Shown here in pieces: positions 1 through 8,792 of a stretch of 64,000 bases of DNA. The first letter of the stretch is position 1. Every line of letters starts with the position of its first letter. The notes below the pieces were generated by a model. The model had not been told where the DNA came from and ran no database searches. It worked only from the letters and a program-made list of their open reading frames with translations. Source of the DNA: Streptomyces canus (GTDB lineage: Bacteria > Actinomycetota > Actinomycetes > Streptomycetales > Streptomycetaceae); the NCBI RefSeq assembly GCF_030815415.1, contig NZ_JAUSWW010000001.1:6138001-6202000 (forward strand), written 5' to 3'. A program made the position numbers and the translations under genes.

Positions 1-7
1 GTCACCG

Positions 8-1303
8 TCATTGCTTCGGCACGCCCTTGTCGTACGCCTCCTGGAGGGCGTCCAGATAGCCGTCCGGCTGCTCGCTGCTCGTGATCAGCTTCTGGGTCTC
101 GGAGACGAGGACGTCGTAGTAGCCGGGGACCGGCCAGTCGGGGTAGAAGGCCAGACCGTCACGCTCGGAGAGCACGTTGAAGTTGTCGATGAGGGCCTTC
201 GACTTCGGGTCGGTGATGGCGCTCGCGTCGGCCGCGACCGGGACACCGCCCTTGTTGCCGAGCAGGTTCTGGATCTTCTTCGACATGGTGATGTCGATGA
301 AGTCGTAGGCCAGCTTCTTGTTCTTGGCGCCCTTGGGGACGACCCAGAGGTTGCCGCCGGAGCCGAGGGTGAGGTTCGAGTCGGGCCACAGGAAGGTGCC
401 CCAGTCGAACTTCGCCTCGTCGACGAAGCGGCCGTACCACCAGCTGCCGGAGAACAGGATCGGCGACTTGCCCTGGATGAAGGAGACGCCCGCGTCCTCG
501 GCCTTGGCGCTGCTGGAGGTCTTGGCGATGTAGCCCTTCTTCACCCAGTCCGCGAAGGTGTCGGCGGCGTGGCTCCAGGCGGTGTCGTGGAAGTCGGTCT
601 TGCCCTTGTAGAGCTCGTACGAGTCGACCCAGGAGCGGTCGGCCTTCGACAGGGCGAGCTGGTAGAGGTACTGCTGGGCGATGTACTCGGCGCCGGCGTT
701 GGCGAGCGGGGTGACCTTGTTCTGGACGAACGTGTCCATCGCGGCGGTCAGTTCGTCGAACGTCTTCGGTTCGGCGATGCCGTACTTGGCGAAGAGGTCC
801 TTGTTGTAGAAGACCATCGTGTACTCGGCGTAGTTGGGGACGCCGTACCACTTGCCGGAGCCCATCACGCCGTTGGTGTCGTACATGCTGGTGGTGCGGA
901 CGCTCGCGCTGAGTTTCTTGTCCCAGCCGCGCGTGGTCGCCTCTTGGGTGAGATCGGTGAGGAGCCCTTGCTTGGACAGGAGGCCCGCCGTCGCGTTGCC
1001 CTTGTTGTACTCCATGACGTCGGGCGCGTCGGAGGAGTTGAGGACCATCGGGGCGGTCTTCTGGATCTGTTCGAAGCCCTTCTCCTCGAACTCCACCTTC
1101 ACGCCCGGGTGCTTGGCCTTGAACTCCTTGATCGCCTCGTTCCAGGCCTGTCCCATCGCGCTGTTGGGGGCCTCGTAGTGCCACAGTTTGAGCGTCTTGC
1201 CGTCCTCGGAGGACCCACTGTCCGAGTCTCCGCAGGAGGCCAGGAGCAGTGACCCGGTCAGGGCCACCGCCGTCGCCATCACACGCCTTCGTGCCGTCAA
1301 CAT
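8..1303 (-). CDS. Sugar ABC transporter substrate-binding lipoprotein
   Basis: Extracellular solute-binding protein of family 1 (431 aa) that would deliver a carbohydrate to an ABC permease outside the window to the left. The start is the ATG at 1301-1303, chosen because GGAGG lies about 7 nt upstream; the longer reading has no ribosome site. Residues 1-24 are a lipoprotein signal: MLTARRR, a hydrophobic core, then lipobox LLASC with Cys24. The mature part has the usual two-lobe pattern (KLWHYEAP near the start, PDVMEYNKGN, FYNKDLFAKYGI, a C-terminal GYYDVL segment). Length is normal for the family. Two palindromes upstream suggest LacI-type sugar control. The substrate cannot be read from sequence. 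Confidence 0.93.
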   Translation of the reverse strand: MLTARRRVMATAVALTGSLLLASCGDSDSGSSEDGKTLKLWHYEAPNSAMGQAWNEAIKEFKAKHPGVKVEFEEKGFEQIQKTAPMVLNSSDAPDVMEYNKGNATAGLLSKQGLLTDLTQEATTRGWDKKLSASVRTTSMYDTNGVMGSGKWYGVPNYAEYTMVFYNKDLFAKYGIAEPKTFDELTAAMDTFVQNKVTPLANAGAEYIAQQYLYQLALSKADRSWVDSYELYKGKTDFHDTAWSHAADTFADWVKKGYIAKTSSSAKAEDAGVSFIQGKSPILFSGSWWYGRFVDEAKFDWGTFLWPDSNLTLGSGGNLWVVPKGAKNKKLAYDFIDITMSKKIQNLLGNKGGVPVAADASAITDPKSKALIDNFNVLSERDGLAFYPDWPVPGYYDVLVSETQKLITSSEQPDGYLDALQEAYDKGVPKQ

Positions 1304-1377
1304 CCCGTGCCTCCAGGGAAGTTCGGAGCCGGATGGTTCTCGGGGCGGCGTCACGCGGCGGGGATCGACAGGGGTCG

Positions 1378-1415
1378 TCGAATCGATTCGATGCGTGACG
1401 TCGAAGCGCTTCGAC
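1378..1415. promoter_or_regulatory. Paired LacI-type operator palindromes
   Basis: Two perfect palindromes stand 8 bases apart upstream of the sugar-binding gene: TCGAATCGATTCGA (1378-1391) and GTCGAAGCGCTTCGAC (1400-1415). A central CG flanked by symmetric arms is the usual shape of LacI-family sugar-repressor operators in Streptomyces. Location 75-110 bases before the start codon fits repression of the transporter operon. Confidence 0.65.
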
Positions 1416-1486
1416 GGGCGAAGGTATGTGCGAGCTGTGGGGGCGTCAATGGGGTGCGCGCGAATTGGGGTGCGGATCCGGGTGTT

Positions 1487-1590
1487 TCGCCCCCGCCGCC
1501 CCTACCCGTCCCGTCCCTGGGGGCTGCCGCCCCCAGACCCCTGCTTCGGCCCCGAAAGGGCCTCGTCCTCAAACGCCGGACGGGCTGAAT
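1487..1590 (+). repeat. Streptomyces intergenic repeat, copy 1
   Basis: GC-rich element running from a pyrimidine-rich CCGCCCCTACCCGTCCC segment through a GGGGGCTGCCGCCCCC hairpin to the conserved end CCTCAAACGCCGGACGGGCT. The same element recurs at 13500-13602, and inverted at 13603-13716. It lies between the 5' end of the sugar-binding gene and the 3' end of the MFS gene. This family is scattered through Streptomyces genomes; its role is unknown. Confidence 0.8.
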
Positions 1591-1603
1591 TGCACCCCGG
1601 CGT

Positions 1604-2860
1604 TCAGCGGCCTACCGCCCGCCCCAGCGTGATCACCAGCGCCACCGCCGCCGCAGCCACCGGTACCCCGAATCCCGCCGTCGCCGAGACGTGTTCCGCC
1701 GTCCAGCCGCCGAGCGCGCTGCCCCCGGCGATCCCGCCGAGCAGGCCGGTCACGGCGAGGGTCATGCCCTCGTTGAGGCGGCCCTCGGGGGTGTGTTCCT
1801 GGACGAGCGTCATACCGGTGACCATCGTCGGCGCCGTCGCCATCCCGGCGATCAGCAGCGCGGCCGCGAGGACGAGCAGGGAGCCGGTCAGGGACGCGGC
1901 GAGCAGCGGCAGGGTCATCAGCGCGGTCATCGCGGCCACGCACCACGGGTAGCGCCGCTCGGCGGGACCGGTCGGCTTCCACGCGCCGTACAGCAGGCCG
2001 GCCGCGCAGGAACCGGCCGCCTGGAGGGCCAGGACGACACCGGCCGCCGAGGGGTGCCCCCGGACGTCCGCGAACGCGAGGGTGACGACCTCCATGGACC
2101 CGAACACCGCGCCCATGGCGAGGCAGACGGCGAGGAGCGCGGGGATGCCGGGGGCGCGGAGCGGGGCCTTGGTCCTGCGGAGCGAGCCGGACACCGGCGG
2201 CTCCGTCGACCGCTGTGCCGCGAACACCAGGATCCCGGTCACCAGCAGGGCCACCCCGACGAGCGTCCCCGCCCCCGGGAAGAGCCAACCGCACAGCACC
2301 ACCGCCAGCACCGGGCCCAGCATGAAGCACAGTTCGTCCGCGGCCTGTTCGAAGGAGTTCGCGGTGTGCAGGGCCTTGTCGTCGCCCTTGAGCAGATGGG
2401 CCCAGCGGGCCCGGGACATGCCGCCGGTGTTGGGGGTGGTGGCGGTGGCGGCGTACGCGGCGAACAGCGTCCAGTCGGGGGCGCCCCGGTGCACGCACAG
2501 CACCAGGGCGAGCGAGCCCAGCGCCGCGAGCAGCGTGGCCGGTACGGCGACCCGAGCCTGGCCGTACCGGTCGACGAGCCGTGCCGTCCAGGGCGCGACC
2601 AGCGCGGTCGCCGCGAGGCCGGTCGCGGTGACGGCGCCGGCGAGGGCGTACGAGTCCCGGGCGGCGACGATCATGACGACCGCGCTCACGCTGAACATGC
2701 CCATGGGCAGGCGGGCGAGGAGGTTTCCGGCGGTGAAGGCGCGGGTGCCGGGGCGGGCGAAGAGCCGGCGGTAGGGGCCGGGTTCCCGGTGACGGGTCCG
2801 GGGGGTGAAGTCGACGGCGACGAGCGTGTCCGCGGTCGTCGTGAAGAGGGGTTGCGGCAT
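1604..2860 (-). CDS. MFS transporter
   Basis: Major facilitator superfamily permease of 418 aa with about 12 hydrophobic segments and the 12-helix arrangement usual for bacterial drug or metabolite exporters. The segment AWTARLVDRYGQARVAV after helix 2 fits the loop 2-3 motif A (usually GxxxDRxGRR), here degenerate. Start is the ATG at 2858-2860 with a weak GGTGGA upstream. It is divergent from a LysR regulator 83 bases away, the classic layout in which the regulator controls the transporter. Substrate unknown. The C-terminus ends just before intergenic repeat copy 1. Confidence 0.85.
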   Translation of the reverse strand: MPQPLFTTTADTLVAVDFTPRTRHREPGPYRRLFARPGTRAFTAGNLLARLPMGMFSVSAVVMIVAARDSYALAGAVTATGLAATALVAPWTARLVDRYGQARVAVPATLLAALGSLALVLCVHRGAPDWTLFAAYAATATTPNTGGMSRARWAHLLKGDDKALHTANSFEQAADELCFMLGPVLAVVLCGWLFPGAGTLVGVALLVTGILVFAAQRSTEPPVSGSLRRTKAPLRAPGIPALLAVCLAMGAVFGSMEVVTLAFADVRGHPSAAGVVLALQAAGSCAAGLLYGAWKPTGPAERRYPWCVAAMTALMTLPLLAASLTGSLLVLAAALLIAGMATAPTMVTGMTLVQEHTPEGRLNEGMTLAVTGLLGGIAGGSALGGWTAEHVSATAGFGVPVAAAAVALVITLGRAVGR

Positions 2861-2897
2861 GCGTCCACCGTCGCCCGGGAGTGATCAGGGGGTCCAA

Positions 2898-2910
2898 CAC
2901 CTGATCGGTG
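2898..2910. promoter_or_regulatory. Candidate LysR operator in divergent promoter
   Basis: Near-palindrome CACCTGATCGGTG lies in the 83-base gap between the MFS and LysR genes. LysR proteins commonly bind imperfect dyads in such gaps and control both genes. Short and unsupported by a second copy. Confidence 0.4.
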
Positions 2911-2943
2911 GGCATTCACGCACCTGCGTTGTAGGTTCGCGGG

Positions 2944-3915
2944 ATGCCCGCCCCGACCCACCTCGACGCCCGCCTCCTGCGCGCCTTCCTCGCCGTCGCC
3001 GAGGAACTGCACTTCACCCGTGCCGCGGCCCGGCTCTACGTCGCCCAGCAGGCGCTCAGCCGGGACGTACGGCGGCTGGAGCGGGAGCTGGGTGCCGAGC
3101 TCTTCGTGCGGACCACCCGGCAGGTGACGCTGACGGCCGACGGGGAGCGGCTGGTGCCGCACGCCCGGCGGGTGCTGGACGCGCAGGACGCGCTGATCGC
3201 CGCCTTCGGACCGGTCCGGCCGTTGCTGGTCGACATCAACTCGCCGGGCCTGGGCACCGGCAGCCGGGTGCTGCACCGGGCCCGCGAACTCGCCCCCGAC
3301 ATCGAGCTGATGGCCCGCTACGAGAGCGGTCTGACCGGTGCGGCGGCCGAGGTGCTCGCGGGTCGCCTCGACGCCTCCTTCGGCCGGTACGCGGGGCTGG
3401 CCCCGGCGCTGCGGGCGGGCCTGGACCACCAGATCGTCCGCTTCGAGCCCATGGCGGTCGTGCTGCCCGAGGACCACCGGCTGGCGGCCTGGGCGGAGGT
3501 GCCGCTGGCCGAGCTGGCGGGGGAGGACGTGTACGCGGGCGCCGGAAATCCGCGTACGCCGGAGTGGACCGATCTCGCGCGCCGGCTGTTCGACGGACGG
3601 GGGATCGAGGTCGCCTCGCCCGCGCCCGTCGCGATCGGTCACGAAGAGTTCCGGCGTGTCATGGCCAGAACACGCAACCCGGTCCTCGCGGTGGTGGACT
3701 TTCCAGCCATGCCGAACACCGTGCTGCGCCCGCTCGTCGATCCGGTGCCCCTGTCACCCGTGTCACTGGTGTGGCGCAAGGGGCTGGTGCACCCCGGAAT
3801 CGACGCGCTGCGCCGCGCGGTGGCCGAACTTTCCGCAGCCGAGAAGTGGCTTCACCGGCCCGCCGGGGCATGGATTCCGGCCATTGACATGAAGATCATC
3901 AATGTCCACAACTGA
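2944..3915 (+). CDS. LysR-family transcriptional regulator
   Basis: 323 aa. Residues 5-64 form the LysR winged helix-turn-helix (LRAFLAVAEELHFTRAAARLY, then QALSRDVRRLERELGAELFVR), followed by a substrate-binding-like effector domain from about residue 92. The ATG at 2944 has no clear ribosome site, and a TAGGTT -10-like hexamer lies at 2931-2936, so the mRNA may be leaderless. It is divergent from the MFS transporter, its likely target. The C-terminal tail after about residue 300 (PAGAWIPAIDMKIINVHN) is less typical and may be species-specific. Confidence 0.9.
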   Translation: MPAPTHLDARLLRAFLAVAEELHFTRAAARLYVAQQALSRDVRRLERELGAELFVRTTRQVTLTADGERLVPHARRVLDAQDALIAAFGPVRPLLVDINSPGLGTGSRVLHRARELAPDIELMARYESGLTGAAAEVLAGRLDASFGRYAGLAPALRAGLDHQIVRFEPMAVVLPEDHRLAAWAEVPLAELAGEDVYAGAGNPRTPEWTDLARRLFDGRGIEVASPAPVAIGHEEFRRVMARTRNPVLAVVDFPAMPNTVLRPLVDPVPLSPVSLVWRKGLVHPGIDALRRAVAELSAAEKWLHRPAGAWIPAIDMKIINVHN

Positions 3916-4067
3916 CACACTGCAAACACACCGGCCGTCGGTGCGCTACATTCGTGGCCTGAGCACGCTGTGGTAAAGGGGGCGCTCGGGCCGGGTGGGG
4001 GCTCGGTTCGGTCGACGAGTGCTCGGCGTCGTATGCGCACCCAGAACTGTCCCGTGGGGGGATCTGC

Positions 4068-4961
4068 GTGCGCGAGAATTGGCGAGAAGACGCCCAACCG
4101 GAATGGCCCTCAGTGGCCTCCGGGACCAGGGAGTTCCCCGCGCCGGGGAACGGCACCCAGGCTTTTCCGGAGACCAGAGGCTCGGATGTCCTCGCGTCGG
4201 ACCAGACCGAAGTGCTGCCCAGGGTGGGCCCCGAGGGGACGGCCTTCGCCGACCCGTGGAGCAACACCCATGACCCGCACGAGGTGACCGTCCAGCTGGA
4301 CGCGGTCGCCCTGCGGGCCGACAACCGTCTGGTCGGCCAGGCCGGCGGCGACACCGCGGAGGGCTCCGACGGTCCGGTCTTCGTCGACGAGTCGGGCCGC
4401 AGAAGCCGCAGATACCGCCGTATCGGCATCTTCGTCGGACTCGCCTGCGCGATCTACGCCGTGGTCATCGTCACGACCCTGCTGTCCGGCAACTCCAACG
4501 CCCCCTGGCTGCCCGTACCGGGCCAGGGCGAGGGCCAGGAGGCCGGCCAGGTCGAGAACTCCCCGCTGCCCGGGGAAACGGTCCCGCCCACCGACGGCGG
4601 CACTCTCTCGCCCGGCGTCTCCCCGTCCCCGAGCGGCACCACGACGGTGTCGCCGGGCGCCGGCGCCACCGCGCCCGGCGCCACCGCGACCGCCCAGGAC
4701 CCGGGCGCGGTGACGGCCCCGGAGCCGACGGCCACGAAGACCACCTCGGGCACCGGCAGCGACCCCACCCCGAACCCCGAACCGACCGAGCCGGCGACGA
4801 GCAGTCCGCCCCAGCCGACGCCCACCGAGGAGCCCACGCCCGACCCGACGGAGACACAGGTCGGCGACAACGGCGGCACCGGCACCGACACGGTGGCCGG
4901 CGGCGCGAACGAACCCGCGCCCCTCAGCACCACGACACCGTCCCCGGAGAGCACCGTCTGA
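4068..4961 (+). CDS. matA: MatA-like membrane protein of the surface-glycan operon
   Basis: 297 aa, starting at GTG 4068 behind a GGGGG ribosome site. About 115 cytoplasmic residues are followed by a basic stretch (RRSRRYRRIG) and one membrane helix at about 119-142. After that comes a long Pro/Thr/Ser-rich extracellular tail resembling a wall-spanning stalk. It overlaps the next gene by one base, so the two are translated together. By position it matches matA of Streptomyces, which with matB is needed for hyphal pellet formation through a poly-beta-1,6-GlcNAc-like glycan. Sequence alone gives no enzymatic domain; the name rests on context. Confidence 0.7.
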   Translation: MRENWREDAQPEWPSVASGTREFPAPGNGTQAFPETRGSDVLASDQTEVLPRVGPEGTAFADPWSNTHDPHEVTVQLDAVALRADNRLVGQAGGDTAEGSDGPVFVDESGRRSRRYRRIGIFVGLACAIYAVVIVTTLLSGNSNAPWLPVPGQGEGQEAGQVENSPLPGETVPPTDGGTLSPGVSPSPSGTTTVSPGAGATAPGATATAQDPGAVTAPEPTATKTTSGTGSDPTPNPEPTEPATSSPPQPTPTEEPTPDPTETQVGDNGGTGTDTVAGGANEPAPLSTTTPSPESTV

Positions 4962-7156
4962 TGGCAACCCGCACCCGCCGTCCCCGGGCCGCGTCCCCGG
5001 CCCGCGGCGGCTCTCGGCGCCGCCTGCCCATGCGCCTGCTGCTGCCCTGCCTGATCCTCGTCGCCATGATGGCGATGCTGATGCTGCGCGGCTACGTCCA
5101 CAGCGAGATCCTCGCCGACCACCGCGTCCAGGCCCCCGCCGCCTCCGACCGGGTCCCGGAGGAGATCCTCGAGGGCGGACCGGTCATCGACACCCGCAGC
5201 GGCCGCACCCAGAGCCTGAGCCTCCGGGACCACCGCCTCGTCCTCACCTTCGACGACGGTCCGGACCCGCAGTGGACCCCGAAGGTCCTGGACGTGCTGA
5301 AGGAGCACGACGCCCACGCGGTCTTCTTCGTCACCGGCACCATGGCCTCGCGCTATCCGGACCTGGTGCGGCGCATGGTCGAAGAGGGCCACGAGGTCGG
5401 CCTGCACACCTTCAACCACCCCGACCTGTCCTACCAGTCGAAGAAGCGGGTCGACTGGGAGCTGTCCCAGAACCAGCTCGCGATCACCGGCGCCGCCGGG
5501 ATCCGCACCTCGCTCTTCCGCCCGCCGTACTCCTCCTTCGCCGACGCCATGGACAACAAGTCCTGGCCGGTCACCGAGTACATCGGCACCCGCGGCTACA
5601 TCACCATCGTCAACAACACCGACAGCGAGGACTGGCGCAAGCCCGGCGTCGAGGAGATCCTCCGCAAGGCCACGCCCAAGGGCGGCAAGGGCGCGATCGT
5701 CCTGATGCACGACTCCGGCGGCGACCGCCACCAGACCGTGCAGGCGCTCGACCGGCTGCTGCCCCAGCTGAAGGCCGACGGCTACGAGTTCGACAGCCTC
5801 ACCGAGGCCCTCGGCGCCCCCAGCGCGCACACCCAGGTCACCGGAGCCGAGCTGTGGAAGGGCAAGGCCTGGGTCTTCCTGGTCGGCGCCTCCGACAACA
5901 TCACCGCCGTACTGGTGGTCGCCCTCGCGATCATCGGCTTCCTCGTCATCAGCCGCTTCGTCCTGATGCTCCTCCTGTCCGGCGTCCACGCCCGCCGGGT
6001 GCGGCGCCGCGGCTTCCGCTGGGGCAACCCGGTCTTCGAACCGGTGTCGGTGCTGGTACCGGCGTACAACGAGGCCAAGTGCATCGAGAACACCGTCCGC
6101 TCCCTGATGGCGAGCGAACACCCCATCGAGGTCATCGTCATCGACGACGGCTCCAGTGACGGCACCGCGCGGATCGTGGAGGCGATGGGCCTGCCGAACG
6201 TGCGGGTGGTCCGCCAGCTGAACGCGGGCAAGCCCGCCGCGCTCAACCGCGGTCTCGCCAACGCGCGTTACGACATCATCGTGATGATGGACGGCGACAC
6301 CGTCTTCGAGCCCTCCACCGTCCGCGAACTGGTCCAGCCCTTCGGCGACCCGCGCGTCGGAGCCGTGGCCGGCAACGCCAAGGTCGGCAACCGGGACTCG
6401 CTCATCGGCGCCTGGCAGCACATCGAGTACGTGATGGGCTTCAACCTGGACCGCCGTATGTACGACATCCTGCGCTGCATGCCGACCATCCCCGGCGCCG
6501 TCGGAGCCTTCCGGAGGTCGGCTCTGGAGCGGGTCGGCGGCATGAGCGACGACACGCTCGCCGAGGACACCGACATCACCATGGCGATGCACCGCGACGG
6601 CTGGCGGGTCGTCTACGCCGAGAAGGCGCGGGCCTGGACCGAGGCGCCGGAGACCGTCCAGCAGCTGTGGTCGCAGCGCTACCGCTGGTCGTACGGCACC
6701 ATGCAGGCGATCTGGAAGCACCGCAGGGCGCTGGTGGAACGGGGACCCTCGGGCCGCTTCGGCCGGGTCGGCCTGCCGCTGGTCTCGCTCTTCATGGTCC
6801 TGGCACCGCTGCTGGCCCCGCTGATCGACGTGTTCCTGATCTACGGCCTGGTCTTCGGCCCCACCCAGAAGACCGTCGTGGCCTGGCTGGGCGTCCTGGC
6901 GATCCAGCTGGTCTGCGCCGCCTACGCCTTCCGCCTCGACCGCGAACGCATGACCCACCTCATCTCGCTGCCGCTCCAGCAGATCCTGTACCGCCAGCTC
7001 ATGTACGTCGTCCTCCTCCAGTCCTGGATCACCGCCCTGACCGGCGGCCGGCTGCGCTGGCAGAAGCTGCGGCGCACCGGTGTCGTCGAGGCACCCGGCG
7101 GCGCGGTACCGCGCCAGCGCGCGGGCAGCGGAAGCGACCGGAGGCCGGTGGGATGA
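4961..7156 (+). CDS. matB: MatB-like polysaccharide deacetylase / GT2 glycosyltransferase
   Basis: 731-aa bifunctional enzyme. A signal anchor (about 17-38) precedes a NodB/CE4 deacetylase with TFDDGPD (about 97), HTFNHPDL (about 148) and RPPYSS (about 186). Helices at about 305-345 lead to a GT2 synthase with VSVLVPAYNE (about 361), DDGSSDGT, MDGDT (about 443), AEDTD (about 533) and QRYRW (about 571), then C-terminal membrane helices. This is the processive-synthase arrangement of NodC/HasA/PgaC fused to a deacetylase. In Streptomyces, MatB makes a PNAG-like polymer at the membrane; here all catalytic motifs are intact. Operon: one-base overlap upstream, 4-base overlap downstream. Confidence 0.88.
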   Translation: MATRTRRPRAASPARGGSRRRLPMRLLLPCLILVAMMAMLMLRGYVHSEILADHRVQAPAASDRVPEEILEGGPVIDTRSGRTQSLSLRDHRLVLTFDDGPDPQWTPKVLDVLKEHDAHAVFFVTGTMASRYPDLVRRMVEEGHEVGLHTFNHPDLSYQSKKRVDWELSQNQLAITGAAGIRTSLFRPPYSSFADAMDNKSWPVTEYIGTRGYITIVNNTDSEDWRKPGVEEILRKATPKGGKGAIVLMHDSGGDRHQTVQALDRLLPQLKADGYEFDSLTEALGAPSAHTQVTGAELWKGKAWVFLVGASDNITAVLVVALAIIGFLVISRFVLMLLLSGVHARRVRRRGFRWGNPVFEPVSVLVPAYNEAKCIENTVRSLMASEHPIEVIVIDDGSSDGTARIVEAMGLPNVRVVRQLNAGKPAALNRGLANARYDIIVMMDGDTVFEPSTVRELVQPFGDPRVGAVAGNAKVGNRDSLIGAWQHIEYVMGFNLDRRMYDILRCMPTIPGAVGAFRRSALERVGGMSDDTLAEDTDITMAMHRDGWRVVYAEKARAWTEAPETVQQLWSQRYRWSYGTMQAIWKHRRALVERGPSGRFGRVGLPLVSLFMVLAPLLAPLIDVFLIYGLVFGPTQKTVVAWLGVLAIQLVCAAYAFRLDRERMTHLISLPLQQILYRQLMYVVLLQSWITALTGGRLRWQKLRRTGVVEAPGGAVPRQRAGSGSDRRPVG

Positions 7157-8406
7157 CCCAGGGAGCCAGTGGGATGACCCACGGACACACACAGCCGTAC
7201 GAGGCACCCGCCGCGCCCGCGCCGACGGTGCCCGCACCTGCCGGGGCCGCCCCGAAGAAACCGGGCCGCGACCGCTATCTGGACCTGCTGCGCTCGATCG
7301 CCCTGGTCCGCGTGGTCGCCTACCACCTGTTCGGCTGGGCCTGGCTGACGGTCCTGTTCCCCTCCATGGGCGTGATGTTCGCGCTCGCGGGCTCGCTGAT
7401 GGCGCGCTCGCTGAAGCGTCCGGCGTGGGGAGTGATCCGGGGCCGGATCAGGAGGCTGCTGCCGCCGCTGTGGGCGTTCAGCGCGGTGGTGCTGGCGCTG
7501 CTGTTCGCGGGCGGCTGGGACCTGTCGAAGGACCCGGACCACAGCGGGGCCTGGGGTCTGATCGAGATGGTCAACTACGTCATCCCGCTCGGCGCCCCGC
7601 CCTTCCCGTGGAGCATCGGCTCCCAGTCCGGGCTGCTGGAGAACACCTGGGCCGTACAGGCGGCGGGACCGCTCTGGTATCTGCGGGCCTACCTCTGGTT
7701 CGTCGTCGCCTCCCCCCTGCTGCTGTGGGCGTTCCGCCGGGCGCCGTGGCCGACACTGCTCGCCCCGCTGGGGCTGACGGCCGTCGTGGGTACGGGACTG
7801 GTCTCCATCCCGGGCGAGACCGGCAACGCGGTCACCGACTTCGCGGTCTACGGCGGCTGCTGGGTCATGGGCTTCGCCCATCACGAGGGTCTGCTGGCCA
7901 AGGTCCCGCGCTATCTCGCGGTCTCCTGCTCGGTGCTGCTGATGGCGTTCGGCCTGTGGTGGGCCTCGGGCCATCTGGGCCCCGACGGCTGGGACCTCAA
8001 CGACATCCCGCTGGCCCAGGCCACCTGGTCCTTCGGTTTCGTGGTGATCCTGCTCCAGTACTCCCCGTCCTGGCAGGAGCTGCCGGGCCGGCTGGCGAAG
8101 TGGGACAAGCTGGTCACGCTCTCCAACAACCGCGCGGTCACGATCTACCTCTGGCACAACATGCTGATCATGGCCACGGTCCCGATCCTCGACCGGCTCT
8201 ACGAGCTGCCGTTCATGCAGGACGACCGTGCGGTGTCCGCGCTGGACTCGACGTACATGATCTGGATGTTCTTCCTGGTCTGGCCGCTGATCGCGCTGGC
8301 GATCCTCGGTGTGGGCTGGATCGAGGACCTCGCGGCCCAGCGGAAGCCGCGGTTGTGGCCGGACGGGGCGAAGAAGAAGCGGGCACGGGCGGGGCACCGG
8401 GCCTGA
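7153..8406 (+). CDS. Membrane acyltransferase (acyltransferase 3 family)
   Basis: 417 aa, about ten membrane helices. The start ATG 7153 overlaps the matB stop (ATGA) and follows GGAGGCCGGTGGG, so it is translationally coupled. The N-terminus is Pro/Ala-rich; the family signature DRYLDLLRSIALVRVVAYH with its essential His lies in helix 1. Acyltransferase-3 enzymes O-acylate extracellular sugars, so the likely job is modification of the matAB glycan. Donor and position are not readable. The convergent hairpin at 8433-8460 ends the operon. Confidence 0.85.
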   Translation: MTQGASGMTHGHTQPYEAPAAPAPTVPAPAGAAPKKPGRDRYLDLLRSIALVRVVAYHLFGWAWLTVLFPSMGVMFALAGSLMARSLKRPAWGVIRGRIRRLLPPLWAFSAVVLALLFAGGWDLSKDPDHSGAWGLIEMVNYVIPLGAPPFPWSIGSQSGLLENTWAVQAAGPLWYLRAYLWFVVASPLLLWAFRRAPWPTLLAPLGLTAVVGTGLVSIPGETGNAVTDFAVYGGCWVMGFAHHEGLLAKVPRYLAVSCSVLLMAFGLWWASGHLGPDGWDLNDIPLAQATWSFGFVVILLQYSPSWQELPGRLAKWDKLVTLSNNRAVTIYLWHNMLIMATVPILDRLYELPFMQDDRAVSALDSTYMIWMFFLVWPLIALAILGVGWIEDLAAQRKPRLWPDGAKKKRARAGHRA

Positions 8407-8432
8407 CCGGGTGCGCCCTTCCTCACCGGTCC

Positions 8433-8460
8433 GTGTGGCTCAGCGGCGCCTGAGCCACAC
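8433..8460. terminator. Bidirectional hairpin terminator
   Basis: Perfect 10-bp stem GTGTGGCTCA / TGAGCCACAC with an 8-base loop, between the convergent acyltransferase gene and the small membrane ORF, whose stop codon it overlaps. No T-tract, as is common in Streptomyces. Confidence 0.75.
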
Positions 8461-8544
8461 GGCCGCTGCGACCAGCAGGGCGATCGGGGCGGTGGCGAAG
8501 ACCGCGACGGCGGCGGCGGTGGCGGTGTCCATGGTGCTGAACAT
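8440..8544 (-). CDS. 34-aa single-helix membrane peptide
   Basis: Reads MFSTMDTATAAAVAVF followed by ATAPIALLVAAAVWLRRR: one hydrophobic helix with a basic C-terminal end, so probably a membrane microprotein. AAGGAGG sits 5 nt before the ATG and overlaps the stop codon of the upstream regulator gene, which strongly supports translation as the third gene of the DUF2975-HTH operon. Function unknown; a partner for the DUF2975 protein is possible. Confidence 0.6.
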   Translation of the reverse strand: MFSTMDTATAAAVAVFATAPIALLVAAAVWLRRR

Positions 8545-8555
8545 ATGGGCCTCCT

Positions 8556-8792
8556 TCAGGGCTTGCGGTAGCTGAGCAGGTCGCCCGGCTGGCACTGCAG
8601 CACTTCGCAGATACGGGTGAGGGTGGTGAAGCGGATCGCCTTGGCCCGGCCGTTCTTGAGAACGGAGAGGTTGACGTTGGTGACGCCCACGCGCTGGGCG
8701 AGTTCGGTGACGGTCATACCGCGATCGCTGAGGAGCTTGTCGAGGTGGACCTCGATGTGGTGGTCCTCGTGGTCGTCGCCCGGGCCGGCCAT
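8556..8792 (-). CDS. Xre/Cro-type HTH regulator paired with DUF2975
   Basis: 78 aa. An acidic/His-rich N-terminus (GDDHEDHHIEVHLDKLL) is followed by a minimal Cro/C1 helix-turn-helix: MTVTELAQRVGVTNVNLSVLKNG, then AIRFTTLTRICEVLQCQPGDLL. The start ATG at 8790-8792 overlaps the stop of the DUF2975 gene (ATGA). Tiny regulators of this class are usually encoded with DUF2975 membrane proteins and are thought to autoregulate; a multi-box dyad upstream of the operon is the obvious target. Confidence 0.88.
   Translation of the reverse strand: MAGPGDDHEDHHIEVHLDKLLSDRGMTVTELAQRVGVTNVNLSVLKNGRAKAIRFTTLTRICEVLQCQPGDLLSYRKP

Noticed and set aside
1188..1952. Plus-strand frame over the sugar-binding gene start and first repeat
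   Set aside because: Crosses two genes and a repeat; composition typical of a shadow frame.
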